Assembly: GCA_002746535.1 (NCBI GenBank)
Contig: NVWA01000026.1
Span: forward strand, 30,287-94,286
Direction: 5' to 3'
From: Planctomycetota bacterium
Lineage (GTDB): Bacteria > Planctomycetota > GCA-2746535
DNA: 64,000 nucleotides
Shown: one piece after another, positions 27,543 through 38,365 of the stretch
Position numbering within the stretch: position 1 is the first letter of the stretch
How the letters are laid out: every line of letters begins with the position of its first letter
Notes under the pieces: generated by a model
Database searches by the model: none
Seen by the model: only the letters and a program-made list of their open reading frames with translations
What the model was told of the DNA's origin: nothing
Program-made: the position numbers and the translations under genes

Positions 27543-30500
27543 ATGAATAAAGTGATCGTTTTTATAATAACCTTAGTTTTGATGATGAGTTCTTCATTTG
27601 CTGCCGACCGTTATTGGGTCGGGGGTGGTGCTAGTACAAATTGGGATGCAACTGCTAACACCAATTGGTCCGCAACTTCTGGTGGTGCCAATAATGCTTC
27701 TGTTCCTGCTAGTGGCGATGACGTTTATTTTGACGGTAATAGCGGGACAAGTAATACAATAATATCTGCTGCTATAACAATAAGAAGTCTTAATTGTACA
27801 GGTTATGCAGGCACAATTACTCATAACACCGCTGTAGCTTTATCTATCGGAGATGGTACTGTTGGAGCGGGTAATATTGCTTTAAAATTTGTTGGAACGA
27901 TGACCTATATATTAGGTAACACTGTAACGTCTGAAATTAAATTTATTTCTTCTTCTGCAACTGTGCAGTCAGTTGACTTTAATGGAAGAACAACAGGTAG
28001 TGTTACCTTTAATGGAGCAGGTGGTTCTTGGCAATTTACAGGTCAGCATAATATGGGTCTTGCCACTTACTTGACTTTAACTACTGGAACACTAGATGTT
28101 AATAGTAAAACGGTAGTATGGGGACTTTTTTCTTCCAGTAGTGGTTTAGCTAGAACTTTAACGATGGGTTCAGCAAACATCACCTTGTTAGGTGGTGTTA
28201 ATAGTGATTTTTGGTTAACCACTAATGTAACTGGCTTGACGGTGACAGCCAACACAGCAACTGTTACTTTAATTAAAAATGCGGGATCAGTAGCACCATT
28301 ATTTCGAAGTCTTACAAAAGATTGGAATGGAATGTCAGTAGTTTTTGTTGGAGGAAGAATTGCTACTTTACGTGCAGGTAATAGTGTGTTTTTTAATCTG
28401 ACGGTAAATGGTACAAGTACGACTGGAGAAGATAGGCTCCAAGTAAATGAGAGTTTTACAGTTTCCAATTCATTAAATTTACTTGGATTTTCGGGAAGTA
28501 AACGTTTAAGGATGCATTCAAATGGTGGATCGAGAACGATTACCATTGCTGGTGCTACTGTTACAGCTCAGTATTTAAATTTATATAATATGAATTTTAC
28601 TGTTGGTACTGATTTGTCTGGTATTACCGGTGGGGCTGGAGACTTAGGTGGCAATAATAATATTACTTTTAGTGTAGGTATATCTTTGTTTTGGTATACA
28701 ACCACATCAGGCACTAAATTATGGTCTGATCCAGCTAATTGGTATACAAACACCAATGGAGTTAGCGCTGCGGGTAGATCCCCCTTACCCCAAGATAGTG
28801 CCGTCTTCGATTTGAATTCTATGGGGGCTTCAGGTATTATTGTAGAGTCAGATACATCTGATTTAGGAATTGATATCACTTGGACTGGGGTAACAAATAA
28901 TCCTGTTTGGCATTTTACGACGAATGTAAATGTATATGGATCTCTTACTTTAGATTCTAATATGAGTATGTCTGTTGTTGATAATTCTAGATGGCTTTAT
29001 ATGCGAGGGAATGGTACCGGAAATACGTTTAATCTTACAAGTGCTGGTTTAAGATTCCCTCATAAATTGTTTATATTTTTTGGATCTAATACAAATACTA
29101 TGAAATTATTAGATGATTTTCAAGGTGATAGTTCCAATGCGACAAGCGTTTATACAACGGGTACAGTAGATTTAAATAATAAGAATTTTACTATTGGGCA
29201 ATTTCGGCAGGCAAGTGGTACTATAACCCTTGGTAGTGGCCTGATTAACATTACTGGATTTGATGGAGGTGGCGATAGTAATGTCCCTAATGCATGGAGA
29301 GCCGCAGGAACAGTTAATGGTGGAACTTCCACTATCAAATTTAGTGATACTACTGCAAAATTAAAAACGTTCCGCGGTGGCAATAAAACCTATAATAAGC
29401 TACTTATTTCTGGTAGTGGTAAAGCTGTTTATGTAATTCAAGATTCAAATACCTTTGATACTATCCAAACGGAAAACACAGTCGCACATTCAATTCTATT
29501 TATAGCTGCTAAAACTACCACTGTAACAAATTTTACGGTCAATGGCTCAGCTAATAACCTTGTAACAATTGGTAGCACAACTAATGCTGACCATATTTTG
29601 GCTAAAGCTGGGGGCGGTAATGTTAATATTGATTATGTACACATCAGCAACTCAGAGCCTACTACGGGAGTTTGGATTGCAGGTGCAAATTCTGTAGATG
29701 GTGGAAATAATAACAATGGCAATTGGACTTTTGGCGCTGATTTACCTGGTTTATGGACAAATACCAATGCGAATAATAGTTGGAATGATACAGGTAACTG
29801 GGCAGGTGGAGCCGTCCCTGGATCCTCTACTCAAGTATATTTCTCTGGAAAATTTAATGCCTCATGCACAATAGATACAGCGGTCGATGTTAAAGGAATA
29901 AATGTTGGTCAGGCATTTACTAGTACGTTGTCTCAGGGTGCTAATACAATGGTTATTGGGTCAAATGGTTTTGAATTAACAGGGGGAACTTTTACAGGTG
30001 GTTCTCAAAATATTACATCTACAGGAAGATTTTCAATCACGGCTGGTACATTTACTTCTACCAGTGCAAATTTCCAAGTAACCTCTCAAAATGGATCCAC
30101 TTTCTATATAGATAGTAGCAGTACATTTACACATAACGGTGGTACCGTTACGATTGTCGGTTCATCAAATGCCGAGATATCAGCACCGACGGGGGACCGA
30201 TTAAACGATTTAACAATAGATACCTCTGGGACTATTAGTGGTACCATTTTTGTAAATAATGATTTCACAAGGTCTGCTGGTAGTGGCAATAGTCTTGATG
30301 CTGATGTTTCTGTTGCCCGTCATTATTTAGGTACAGGTGGCAATGCAGGAGGTTCGGGTGCGATTAGATTTATTGGTGCTGTCGCTCAAAATTTTACGAA
30401 TCCAAATGCCCCTTTTGTTGAGATAAATACTACTGGTTCTGTTGATGTTCCTGCTGATATTACTATAGGAGGTGGTTGGACGCAAACAGCTGGTACTGTA

Positions 30501-31877
30501 AATTGGTTTTCAAAGAAAGCGACTTTTAATAATCTGACAGATGCCAATATTACGATTACTAGTGGTGCCTTTTATGATTTAGAATTAGCGAAAAAATCTA
30601 CGAATGATGTGACACTTACTAATAATAGTGTCATTGCTAACAACCTTACTATAACTTCATTGGCAAATTTAAATGGGTCAGGTGCCAAAGTTTCTGGTAA
30701 TTATGTGGTTATTCCTATGACTTGGACAGGGACAGGGAAAGTGATATTTAGTGGTACCGGTAATAGTACGATTAGTGGTGCTGGCAGACAAGGTGTAACC
30801 ACTGAAATTAACAAAACGGGCGGAAAAGTTGAATTAACAGGGGCTTTAAATATTTATAATGCCGGTCATGACTTAACGGTAACTGTAGGTGAATTAGATT
30901 TAAAAGGCTTTGATGTGACTGTTGCGGATACGTTTACAGTTAATGGTACTATGTCTTTAAAGGGGAATGAAACCATTACAGTAAATTCTTTAACGACTAG
31001 TGCTGATGCTAATGCAAAATTTACGATTAGTCCTACGACTTCTACGATAGCCTATACTGATTCAACGATAACAGCAACGATAACAAAATTGGCAAAAACA
31101 TTTTTTAGTTTAACTTTTGGGGCAAGCAAAACACATGAGATAGCTACAGGAGGTGGCAATGGGATAACCGTTAATGGCACCTTGTCTTCCAATGGAACTT
31201 CTGGGACAAAATCAATCATTAGGAGTATTGCTGATTCAGGGACGGCTTGGGAATTAACCCTTAACGGAACTTCAACACTTGCTGATAAAGTTGATGTTAA
31301 AAATAGTGATGCTAGTTCGGGAACTGGTGTATTAGCCACTGGATCACTTGGTCGAGGGGTAAATACAAACTGGGTGGGTCTAGTAGATATACCTTCTATC
31401 GTTTCTATACTTGCAACATCAGGAAGTGGTTATTATGAAAAGGGCGATTCTGTCATATTAAAAGTTACTTTTAGTGAAAATGTAATCCTAACGGGCGGTA
31501 CATTGGTTATTAAACTTAATTCAGGCGGGATTGTAACGATAAAAGCCTTTCCTTCTTCTAATGTAGCTACAGGTGTTTATGTAGTTCATGCAAGTCAAAA
31601 TAGTGGCACTTTAGATGCCCTCTCTTTTTCATTATCTGCTGGAACTTTGAAAAGTGGAGGAAGTGTTAACGTCGATTTAAGTTTGCCAGGAATAAATATT
31701 AGTTCTAATAAGAATATTTCAATAATTACATCATCAAGCGAAACTTCAAGTCGTTCAAACGGTAATGGCGGTGGCGGTTGTAGTTATTCAAAAAATTCGG
31801 GTAATGAGGGTAGTGCTGAATGGCTTGTTTTGTTTCTGTTTTTGTTGCATTTTGTTTTATTTTTGAGACGAAAATAA
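27543..31877 (+). CDS. Giant beta-repeat surface protein, copy 2, with Cys-containing sorting tail
   Basis: This 1444-aa protein has a signal peptide ending at about SSFAA (residue 20). It then has an extra first module beginning DRYWVGGGASTNW that copy 1 lacks and copy 3 shares nearly identically. The middle and C-terminal two-thirds instead follow copy 1 closely at DNA level, including NWNDTGNWAG-type and FTISPTTSTI-type segments. The tail is GGGGCSYSKNSGNEGSAEW followed by a hydrophobic segment and RRK, as in copy 1. Copy 2 therefore looks like a mosaic of the other two. Function is inferred as an anchored or processed surface adhesin. GGAG precedes the ATG. Confidence 0.8.
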   Translation: MNKVIVFIITLVLMMSSSFAADRYWVGGGASTNWDATANTNWSATSGGANNASVPASGDDVYFDGNSGTSNTIISAAITIRSLNCTGYAGTITHNTAVALSIGDGTVGAGNIALKFVGTMTYILGNTVTSEIKFISSSATVQSVDFNGRTTGSVTFNGAGGSWQFTGQHNMGLATYLTLTTGTLDVNSKTVVWGLFSSSSGLARTLTMGSANITLLGGVNSDFWLTTNVTGLTVTANTATVTLIKNAGSVAPLFRSLTKDWNGMSVVFVGGRIATLRAGNSVFFNLTVNGTSTTGEDRLQVNESFTVSNSLNLLGFSGSKRLRMHSNGGSRTITIAGATVTAQYLNLYNMNFTVGTDLSGITGGAGDLGGNNNITFSVGISLFWYTTTSGTKLWSDPANWYTNTNGVSAAGRSPLPQDSAVFDLNSMGASGIIVESDTSDLGIDITWTGVTNNPVWHFTTNVNVYGSLTLDSNMSMSVVDNSRWLYMRGNGTGNTFNLTSAGLRFPHKLFIFFGSNTNTMKLLDDFQGDSSNATSVYTTGTVDLNNKNFTIGQFRQASGTITLGSGLINITGFDGGGDSNVPNAWRAAGTVNGGTSTIKFSDTTAKLKTFRGGNKTYNKLLISGSGKAVYVIQDSNTFDTIQTENTVAHSILFIAAKTTTVTNFTVNGSANNLVTIGSTTNADHILAKAGGGNVNIDYVHISNSEPTTGVWIAGANSVDGGNNNNGNWTFGADLPGLWTNTNANNSWNDTGNWAGGAVPGSSTQVYFSGKFNASCTIDTAVDVKGINVGQAFTSTLSQGANTMVIGSNGFELTGGTFTGGSQNITSTGRFSITAGTFTSTSANFQVTSQNGSTFYIDSSSTFTHNGGTVTIVGSSNAEISAPTGDRLNDLTIDTSGTISGTIFVNNDFTRSAGSGNSLDADVSVARHYLGTGGNAGGSGAIRFIGAVAQNFTNPNAPFVEINTTGSVDVPADITIGGGWTQTAGTVNWFSKKATFNNLTDANITITSGAFYDLELAKKSTNDVTLTNNSVIANNLTITSLANLNGSGAKVSGNYVVIPMTWTGTGKVIFSGTGNSTISGAGRQGVTTEINKTGGKVELTGALNIYNAGHDLTVTVGELDLKGFDVTVADTFTVNGTMSLKGNETITVNSLTTSADANAKFTISPTTSTIAYTDSTITATITKLAKTFFSLTFGASKTHEIATGGGNGITVNGTLSSNGTSGTKSIIRSIADSGTAWELTLNGTSTLADKVDVKNSDASSGTGVLATGSLGRGVNTNWVGLVDIPSIVSILATSGSGYYEKGDSVILKVTFSENVILTGGTLVIKLNSGGIVTIKAFPSSNVATGVYVVHASQNSGTLDALSFSLSAGTLKSGGSVNVDLSLPGINISSNKNISIITSSSETSSRSNGNGGGGCSYSKNSGNEGSAEWLVLFLFLLHFVLFLRRK

Positions 31878-32039
31878 AACGAAATGATTTAATGATAAAT
31901 TGAAAGTAGTATATAGTATTTTTATTTAGGTTCGTAAAAAGTGATGAAAGTTTTATATATATTATGTTTATAAATGAAATTAATAATTTAATGTTTAAGT
32001 TTAAAAAACTAACTAGCTAAATTTCTGGAGTTTTTATTT
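31878..32039. repeat. Duplicated intergenic region B
   Basis: This 162-nt spacer before copy 3 aligns with the spacer before copy 2. It keeps the GAAAGTAGTATATA block and the CTGGAGTTTTT ribosome-site region. This shows the duplication unit included regulatory DNA as well as the coding sequence. Confidence 0.6.
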
Positions 32040-35000
32040 ATGTGTAGAGTGATCTTTTTTGTAACAACTTTAGTTTTGATGTTGAATTCTTCCTTTGCTG
32101 CTGACCGTTATTGGGTCGGGGGTGGTGCCAGTACAAATTGGGATGCAACTGCTAACACCAATTGGTCTGCAACTTCTGGTGGTGCAAATAATGCATCGGT
32201 CCCTGTAACCGGAGATGAAGTCTATTTTGATGGTAATAGTGGTACAGCTACTTCTGTCATTTCGGCTAATATAACAATAAGAAGCCTTAACTGTACTGGC
32301 TATACCGGTACATTGCAACATGATGCTGCCATTGTTTTAACTATAGGGGATGGTACTGCTGGTACGGGTAATATAGCGTTAAAATATGTTGCAGGTATGA
32401 CGTTAACTTTAGGCAACTATGCTTCTTCAGAAGTATTGTTTGCCTCCACAATTGGAACTGTGCAATCGGTTGATTGGGGCGGAAAAACCACTGCCAATGT
32501 AACCTATGATGGTGCTGGTGGTTCTTGGCAATTGGCAAGTTCTCATGTAATGGAATTTGGTTCTGTTCTCAAATTCACGAATGGTACCTTTGATACTAAC
32601 AACTTGGCAATGACATTAGGCTCATTTTATTCAAAAGATGCAGGAGTTAAAACATTAACATTAGGCTCTTCTCAAATCACAGTTATTGGCGGTTTTACAG
32701 CTTTAAATATGAAGCACTGGCAGGCAAAATCTGGTGGAGCTTTAATCACGGTAACTGCAAATACGGCAACGGTAACTCTAGAAAGAAGTCCTAGAAATGA
32801 GATTCTATTTCATAGTGAGGCTGATCAAAATTGGAATGGATTATCATTAGTGGTTAATGGAGGAGGCTTGACAACACTATGGACGGGTAGTAGTGGTACA
32901 TTAGTAAATCCAACTACATTTCGAGCTATTACTATTAATGGAACCACATCTTCTTCAGTAGGTGTTAATCGGCTATATATATTGGATGCCGGTATAATCG
33001 TTACAGGAAATTTAAACTTAAATGGCAAATCATCAAATAGAATGCTTTTTGATAACAAACGATCAACCGTTGATATTAATTTAACAGGAGCGGCTACTTC
33101 AAGTTTAGAACACGTAGATTTTAAAAATATTAAGATGACAAATGCAGTTGATTATTCTGGTATCACCGGTGGTGCCAGGGATAAAGGCTCGAATACTAAC
33201 ATTACATTTACAACCTTTACTCCAACTACTTATTATTGGTATACGACAGCAGCAGGAAATTATGATTGGAGTGATGTAGGTAATTGGTATTTAGCTTCAA
33301 ATGGTGCTGGTGGCAATCATACTCGTGTTCCGTTTGATATTGATGATATTGTATTTGATTCCAATTCTGTCGGAGCCGCAAATACAACGATTAATGCAAA
33401 TATCTCTGAATTGGGTAAAGATATTACTTGGACAGGTGTAACGAATAATCCAGTATGGCATTTTACTTCTGATGTTAGTGTATTTGGGTCATTGGTTTTG
33501 GATCCAAATATGAGCATGACTGTGGTAGATGCTGTTAGATTTCTTTATATGAAAGCAAATGGTTCAGGTAACACTTTTAATTTTACTACATCAGGGGTAA
33601 CATTTCCACATCAGTTAGTCTATTTTACGCTTACCGATAATACAAATACTATAATATTGCAGGATAATTTTACAGCAAATCACATTTATTTTAGAAATGG
33701 AATTTTTATAGCAAACAATATAGATCTTAATGTGTTTTCTGTTTATATTAGACAGGATAGTTCCACAGTATTAAATATGGGTTCTGGAACTTGGGATCTC
33801 AGTGGTACTTATTCAATTTATAATACAACATTAGTTTGGAGACACCATAGTGGTACTGTAAATGCAAATACTTCAACAATCAAGTTGAGTAATACGTCGA
33901 GCACAAGAAAATATATGGGTGGGGGAGCGAACGCCACATATAATAATCTTTTAATTTCAGGTGCAGGTGAGGCGGTATATGAATTTCAAGAATCTTATAC
34001 ATTTAATGTATTTCAAACCGAGAAAACAGTGCCACACTCTATTTTATTTAAAGCTGGAGAAAATATTACAGTATCTACTTTCACTGTCAATGGATCTGCA
34101 GATGCACTAGTTACAATTGGTAGTGTAACTGATGCAACTCATACTTTAACCTATGCAGGTGGTAGTTCTGTTAATATTGATTATGTTCATATCACTAACT
34201 CAGTAGGTAGTGCTGCGGATTGGAATGCAGGAGTCAATTCAGTTGATGGGGGTAATAATACCAATTGGGCTTTTGCCGGTGGTGATTTGCCAGGTACATG
34301 GACTGACGCAAATGGTGCCAACAGTAACTGGAATAATACAGGTAATTGGGCAGGCGGTGCCATACCGGGTAATGGCGTTCAGGTTTATTTTATTAAAAAG
34401 TATAATACCTCTTGTACGATAGATATAGCTGTGGATGTTAAAGGAATAAGTTTTGGTCAAGGTTATACTCAGACCTTAACTCAAGGGGCAAATATTATGG
34501 CCATAGGATCCAATGGTCTTGATATTAAAAGTGGAATTTTTACAGGTGGAACACAGAACATTACCTCTACTGGGAGAGTTCTGCAAACTGGTGGAACATT
34601 CACGAATACAAATACAACTTTTCAAGTGACAGCTCAAAATGGTTCGACTTTTGACGTAAATGCAGGAACATTTACACACAATAGTGGTTTAGTTACCGTT
34701 GTAGGAACGTTGGATGCGAATGTCGTTGCCCCAACCGGAAGTCCATTAAATAATTTAACGATAAACACAACAGGTACGGTTGGTGGAACTATTTATATAG
34801 CCAATGATTTGACAAGATCAGCCGGTAATAACCTGGATGCTGATATTTATTTGAGCGGCGATTATTTGGGAGCTGGAGGTACTTCTGGAGGTACTGGTAC
34901 TATTCGTTTTACCGGAGCAGGAACCCAAAGTTTTACAAATCCAAATGCACCAGCTGTTGTCGTAAATACAACCGGTCCTTTACTTATTCCTGCTGATATT

Positions 35001-38000
35001 ACCGTTGGTGGCAGTTGGGCACAGAATGCTGGAACAGTTACTTGGAATAGTAATAAAGCAACCTTTAATAATGTAACCGATGCAGATATAACAATTACAA
35101 GTGGTGTGTTTTATGATCTTGAATTAACCAAGCTAGCTACCAATGATGTAGCACTTAGTGGTGATGCTACAATCGCTAACGACTTTACGATAACATCTTT
35201 GGCTGAATTAAATGGATCAAGTGCAATCGTATCTGGAAATTATATAGTAACTCCCGTAACGTGGACGGGTACTGGCAAAGTTTTATTTTCAGGTACCGGT
35301 AATAGTTCAATCAGCGGTGTTGGTCGTCAGGGGGTTACAACCGAGATAAATAAAACCGGCGGTACCGTTACTTTAACGGCTAATTTTGATATCTATAATT
35401 CCGGTCATGATATGAGCGTTACTGCGGGTGGACTAGACCTGGCAGGTTTCAATCTCACAGTCGCAGATATATTTACCGTGAATGGAACTATGTCATTAAA
35501 AGGTAGTGAGACGATAACCGTAAATTCATTAACATCAAGCGCTGCTGCAAATGCTAAATTTACTATTAGTCCGACTACTTCTACTATTGTTTATACTGAC
35601 TCCGCTGTTACGGCTACCATTACAAGTTTAGCTAAAACATTTTATAATTTAACTTTTGGAGCCAGTAAAACCCATGAGATTGCTACAGGTGGTGGCAATG
35701 GTATAACAGTCGCTGGTGCGATGTCATCTAATGGGACCTCTGCTTCACGGTCAGTACTTAGAAGTGTGGCAGATTCAAGTACAACCTGGGAGTTAACCTT
35801 GAATGGGACATCTACAGTCGCTGATAAAGTTGATGTGAAAAATAGTGATGCGAGTTCAGGTACTGCTGTATTAGCAACGGGTTCTTTAGGACGTGGCACT
35901 AATACTAATTGGGTAGGGTTAGTTTCATTGCCTACTGTGGCATCAGTTCTTTCCACTTCCAATAGTGGCTCTTATGCAAAAAATGAAACGATTAATATTC
36001 AAGTGACTTTTAGCGAAGCCGTAGTCCTTACAGGTGGAAATCTTTTAGTTGCATTAAACTCGGGCGCTACTGTAATTATAACGCCTTTTGCTTTAGGAAC
36101 TGTTGCAACGGGTGTTTATACGGTTGGAAATGGTGAAAATATTTCATCGTTGAATTCTTCAACGTTGTCTTTATCTGCTGGTACACTTAGAAATGGATCT
36201 GCCCAAGATGTTGATTTATCCTTGCCGGCAACTAATATAACTTCCAATAGATCAATAGTAATTGATACTATTGCCCCAACCTTTACTTCAAGTACCCTTG
36301 GTAGTGCAAATGCATTTGTTGATATTGTTTTTGATAGTGCTGTTTATAATACTAGTGGAGGTAGCGGGGCCATCACAGCTTCTGATTTTGTTTTAACTTT
36401 TGCTGCCAATAGTGGTAGTGCTACGGCTGTATCAATTTCAAGCGTAACCACAATATTAGGTGCCGCTTTAGCAGGTGGTGAAACAACTATTAGATTAGTT
36501 TTGTCTATTACAGGGACGGTATCCGGTACTGAGACAATTGTTGTTATTCCTGCCACGACTGCCATTTATGATTTTGCTGGAAATGCGGCAGCGGTCAGTA
36601 ATACGTCTGGCACACTTTCTTTAACTGATCAACTCGTGCCAACCGTTTCTAGTGTCACTTCTACCACAGAAAATGGTGCCTATAAGACAGCTGATATTAT
36701 AGTTATAGAAGTATCATTTAGCGAAGCGGTAACCGTTGTTGGAATTCCAAAGTTAACTCTTGAAACTGGTACTCCTGATCAATCAGTTAGTTATACAAGT
36801 GGAAGTGGGTCAACAAAATTGTTATTCAATTATACAGTTGTGGACGGTGATGATAGTTCAGATCTTGATTATGTTGCGACAACATCTCTTGCACTTAATA
36901 GTGGAACTGTAAAAGACGCCGCAGGGAATAATGCTATATTAACATTACCAACTGTCGGTGCCTCGAATTCTTTAGGCGCTAATAAAATTCTTGTTGTTGA
37001 TACTACTCTACCAACGATTTCGAATGGTGCATTAAGTGCTGATAATACATATGTTGATGTGATTTTTAGCGAAGCAATTTATGCAGCTACAGGGTCAGGT
37101 CCATTATTGGTTTCTGATTTAAGCTTAATATTTACAGCTAATAGTGGAACAGCTACAGACGTTGTTATCGCGTCTTTATTAACTACAAGTGACGGAGCTT
37201 TAGCCGGTGGAGAGACAACTATTAGAGCGATGTTAACAGTTACCGGTACTGTTTCAGGTGTAGAGACCATTAATGTCAAGCCGGTAGCAGCAAATATTTT
37301 TGATATTGTTGGCAATAATGCAAGTGCTAGTGAAACAACAGGTGAGTTAGCTTTACTAGTTAGCGGTTCAACACCAACGGTTTTAAACATTACATCAGAA
37401 GCGACTAATGGAGTTTATGATATTGCAGATACAATCGCTATAACCGTTAAATTTTCTGAGATAGTTACTGTTTCAGGAACACCTTCGCTAACTTTAGAAA
37501 CAGGTGATACTGATGCCACGGCATTATTTACTAGTGGTAGTGGATCAGACACGTTAACGTTTGAGTACGTTGTAAGTGTTGGCGATAGTAGTGCTGACTT
37601 AGATACACAGGCGACCAGTTCATTGAATGTTAATACTGGTTCAATAAAAAGTACATCCTCAGTAACAGCTAACTTAACTTTACCTGCATCTGCTGCAACA
37701 GGTTCGCTAGGTGCCAATAAAGATATTGCGATTGTAACATCTGCACCTGTGGTTTCTTCAATTACCACGACAAAAGCAAATGGAACTTACGGAGTTGGGG
37801 CCGTTATTCCTTTCAAAGTTACATTTAGTAGATCTGTAACCTTGTCAGGTGGTGAAATAAAAATCGCCCTAAATACGGGGGCCATATTGGTAATTACTGT
37901 TATCAGTGGTACGGAAGTCGAAATTAGTTATACGGTAGGTGAAGGTGAATCATCTTCAGATTTAGATGTCAATGAAGTAATGTTGACTAGTGGCGGGTCA

Positions 38001-38231
38001 ATTGTAGATTCTAAAGGTAGAAGTTTAGTCTTAACCTTACCAGCAACAACTTTCGCTTCTGTTTTTGCCATTGTGATAGACCCAACAGTTATTAGCACTG
38101 AAAATACTAGTTCAGGTGGTGGTGGCGGTTGTAGCTATTCAAAGTCTGCAGGTAATGAAGGTAGTGCTGAATGGTTGGCTTTACTATTGATTATCTTCAT
38201 CTCTGTTTCTTTTATGAAAAATAGAGAATAG
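32040..38231 (+). CDS. Giant beta-repeat surface protein, copy 3, with extra Ig-like repeats
   Basis: This 2063-aa protein has a signal peptide and the DRYWVGGGASTNW first module like copy 2, then the same three-module beta body. From about residue 1300 it gains some 600 residues of Ig-like repeats, with recurring phrases such as VTFSEAV, TLETG, SLGANK and GETTIR in alternating units. The tail is GGGGCSYSKSAGNEGSAEW, a hydrophobic segment and a short basic/acidic end (KNRE rather than RRK). It is probably the longest fibre of the set, with the Ig-like stalk next to the anchor. GGAG precedes the ATG. A strong stem-loop follows the stop. Confidence 0.8.
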   Translation: MCRVIFFVTTLVLMLNSSFAADRYWVGGGASTNWDATANTNWSATSGGANNASVPVTGDEVYFDGNSGTATSVISANITIRSLNCTGYTGTLQHDAAIVLTIGDGTAGTGNIALKYVAGMTLTLGNYASSEVLFASTIGTVQSVDWGGKTTANVTYDGAGGSWQLASSHVMEFGSVLKFTNGTFDTNNLAMTLGSFYSKDAGVKTLTLGSSQITVIGGFTALNMKHWQAKSGGALITVTANTATVTLERSPRNEILFHSEADQNWNGLSLVVNGGGLTTLWTGSSGTLVNPTTFRAITINGTTSSSVGVNRLYILDAGIIVTGNLNLNGKSSNRMLFDNKRSTVDINLTGAATSSLEHVDFKNIKMTNAVDYSGITGGARDKGSNTNITFTTFTPTTYYWYTTAAGNYDWSDVGNWYLASNGAGGNHTRVPFDIDDIVFDSNSVGAANTTINANISELGKDITWTGVTNNPVWHFTSDVSVFGSLVLDPNMSMTVVDAVRFLYMKANGSGNTFNFTTSGVTFPHQLVYFTLTDNTNTIILQDNFTANHIYFRNGIFIANNIDLNVFSVYIRQDSSTVLNMGSGTWDLSGTYSIYNTTLVWRHHSGTVNANTSTIKLSNTSSTRKYMGGGANATYNNLLISGAGEAVYEFQESYTFNVFQTEKTVPHSILFKAGENITVSTFTVNGSADALVTIGSVTDATHTLTYAGGSSVNIDYVHITNSVGSAADWNAGVNSVDGGNNTNWAFAGGDLPGTWTDANGANSNWNNTGNWAGGAIPGNGVQVYFIKKYNTSCTIDIAVDVKGISFGQGYTQTLTQGANIMAIGSNGLDIKSGIFTGGTQNITSTGRVLQTGGTFTNTNTTFQVTAQNGSTFDVNAGTFTHNSGLVTVVGTLDANVVAPTGSPLNNLTINTTGTVGGTIYIANDLTRSAGNNLDADIYLSGDYLGAGGTSGGTGTIRFTGAGTQSFTNPNAPAVVVNTTGPLLIPADITVGGSWAQNAGTVTWNSNKATFNNVTDADITITSGVFYDLELTKLATNDVALSGDATIANDFTITSLAELNGSSAIVSGNYIVTPVTWTGTGKVLFSGTGNSSISGVGRQGVTTEINKTGGTVTLTANFDIYNSGHDMSVTAGGLDLAGFNLTVADIFTVNGTMSLKGSETITVNSLTSSAAANAKFTISPTTSTIVYTDSAVTATITSLAKTFYNLTFGASKTHEIATGGGNGITVAGAMSSNGTSASRSVLRSVADSSTTWELTLNGTSTVADKVDVKNSDASSGTAVLATGSLGRGTNTNWVGLVSLPTVASVLSTSNSGSYAKNETINIQVTFSEAVVLTGGNLLVALNSGATVIITPFALGTVATGVYTVGNGENISSLNSSTLSLSAGTLRNGSAQDVDLSLPATNITSNRSIVIDTIAPTFTSSTLGSANAFVDIVFDSAVYNTSGGSGAITASDFVLTFAANSGSATAVSISSVTTILGAALAGGETTIRLVLSITGTVSGTETIVVIPATTAIYDFAGNAAAVSNTSGTLSLTDQLVPTVSSVTSTTENGAYKTADIIVIEVSFSEAVTVVGIPKLTLETGTPDQSVSYTSGSGSTKLLFNYTVVDGDDSSDLDYVATTSLALNSGTVKDAAGNNAILTLPTVGASNSLGANKILVVDTTLPTISNGALSADNTYVDVIFSEAIYAATGSGPLLVSDLSLIFTANSGTATDVVIASLLTTSDGALAGGETTIRAMLTVTGTVSGVETINVKPVAANIFDIVGNNASASETTGELALLVSGSTPTVLNITSEATNGVYDIADTIAITVKFSEIVTVSGTPSLTLETGDTDATALFTSGSGSDTLTFEYVVSVGDSSADLDTQATSSLNVNTGSIKSTSSVTANLTLPASAATGSLGANKDIAIVTSAPVVSSITTTKANGTYGVGAVIPFKVTFSRSVTLSGGEIKIALNTGAILVITVISGTEVEISYTVGEGESSSDLDVNEVMLTSGGSIVDSKGRSLVLTLPATTFASVFAIVIDPTVISTENTSSGGGGGCSYSKSAGNEGSAEWLALLLIIFISVSFMKNRE

Positions 38232-38241
38232 ATTCATTTTT

Positions 38242-38263
38242 GGAAGGAGTGATTGCTCCTTCC
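38242..38263 (+). terminator. Stem-loop after the surface-protein cluster
   Basis: An 8-bp perfect stem (GGAAGGAG/CTCCTTCC, 6-nt loop) followed by TTATTCT lies 10 nt after the copy 3 stop. It is the only clear terminator in the cluster, so the three genes may share read-through. Confidence 0.7.
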
Positions 38264-38365
38264 TTATTCTCATAAGTCCCTAAATTTTAAACTTAAATTA
38301 CAATTGGCATTAGTTTAAGAATGTAGTATATTTCCGAAGCGCATCATAATGACGGGAGCTATGCT

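Noticed and set aside
28067..28546. 159-codon antisense frame inside surface-protein copy 2, and similar long antisense frames in copies 1 and 3
   Set aside because: They arise from the Thr/Asn/Ser-rich codon pattern of the sense strand, have no ribosome site, and recur at matching places in the repeats.
23066..38231. CRISPR or short tandem DNA repeats in the surface-protein genes
   Set aside because: The repetition is at protein-module level with diverged DNA; no regular direct repeat with spacers.
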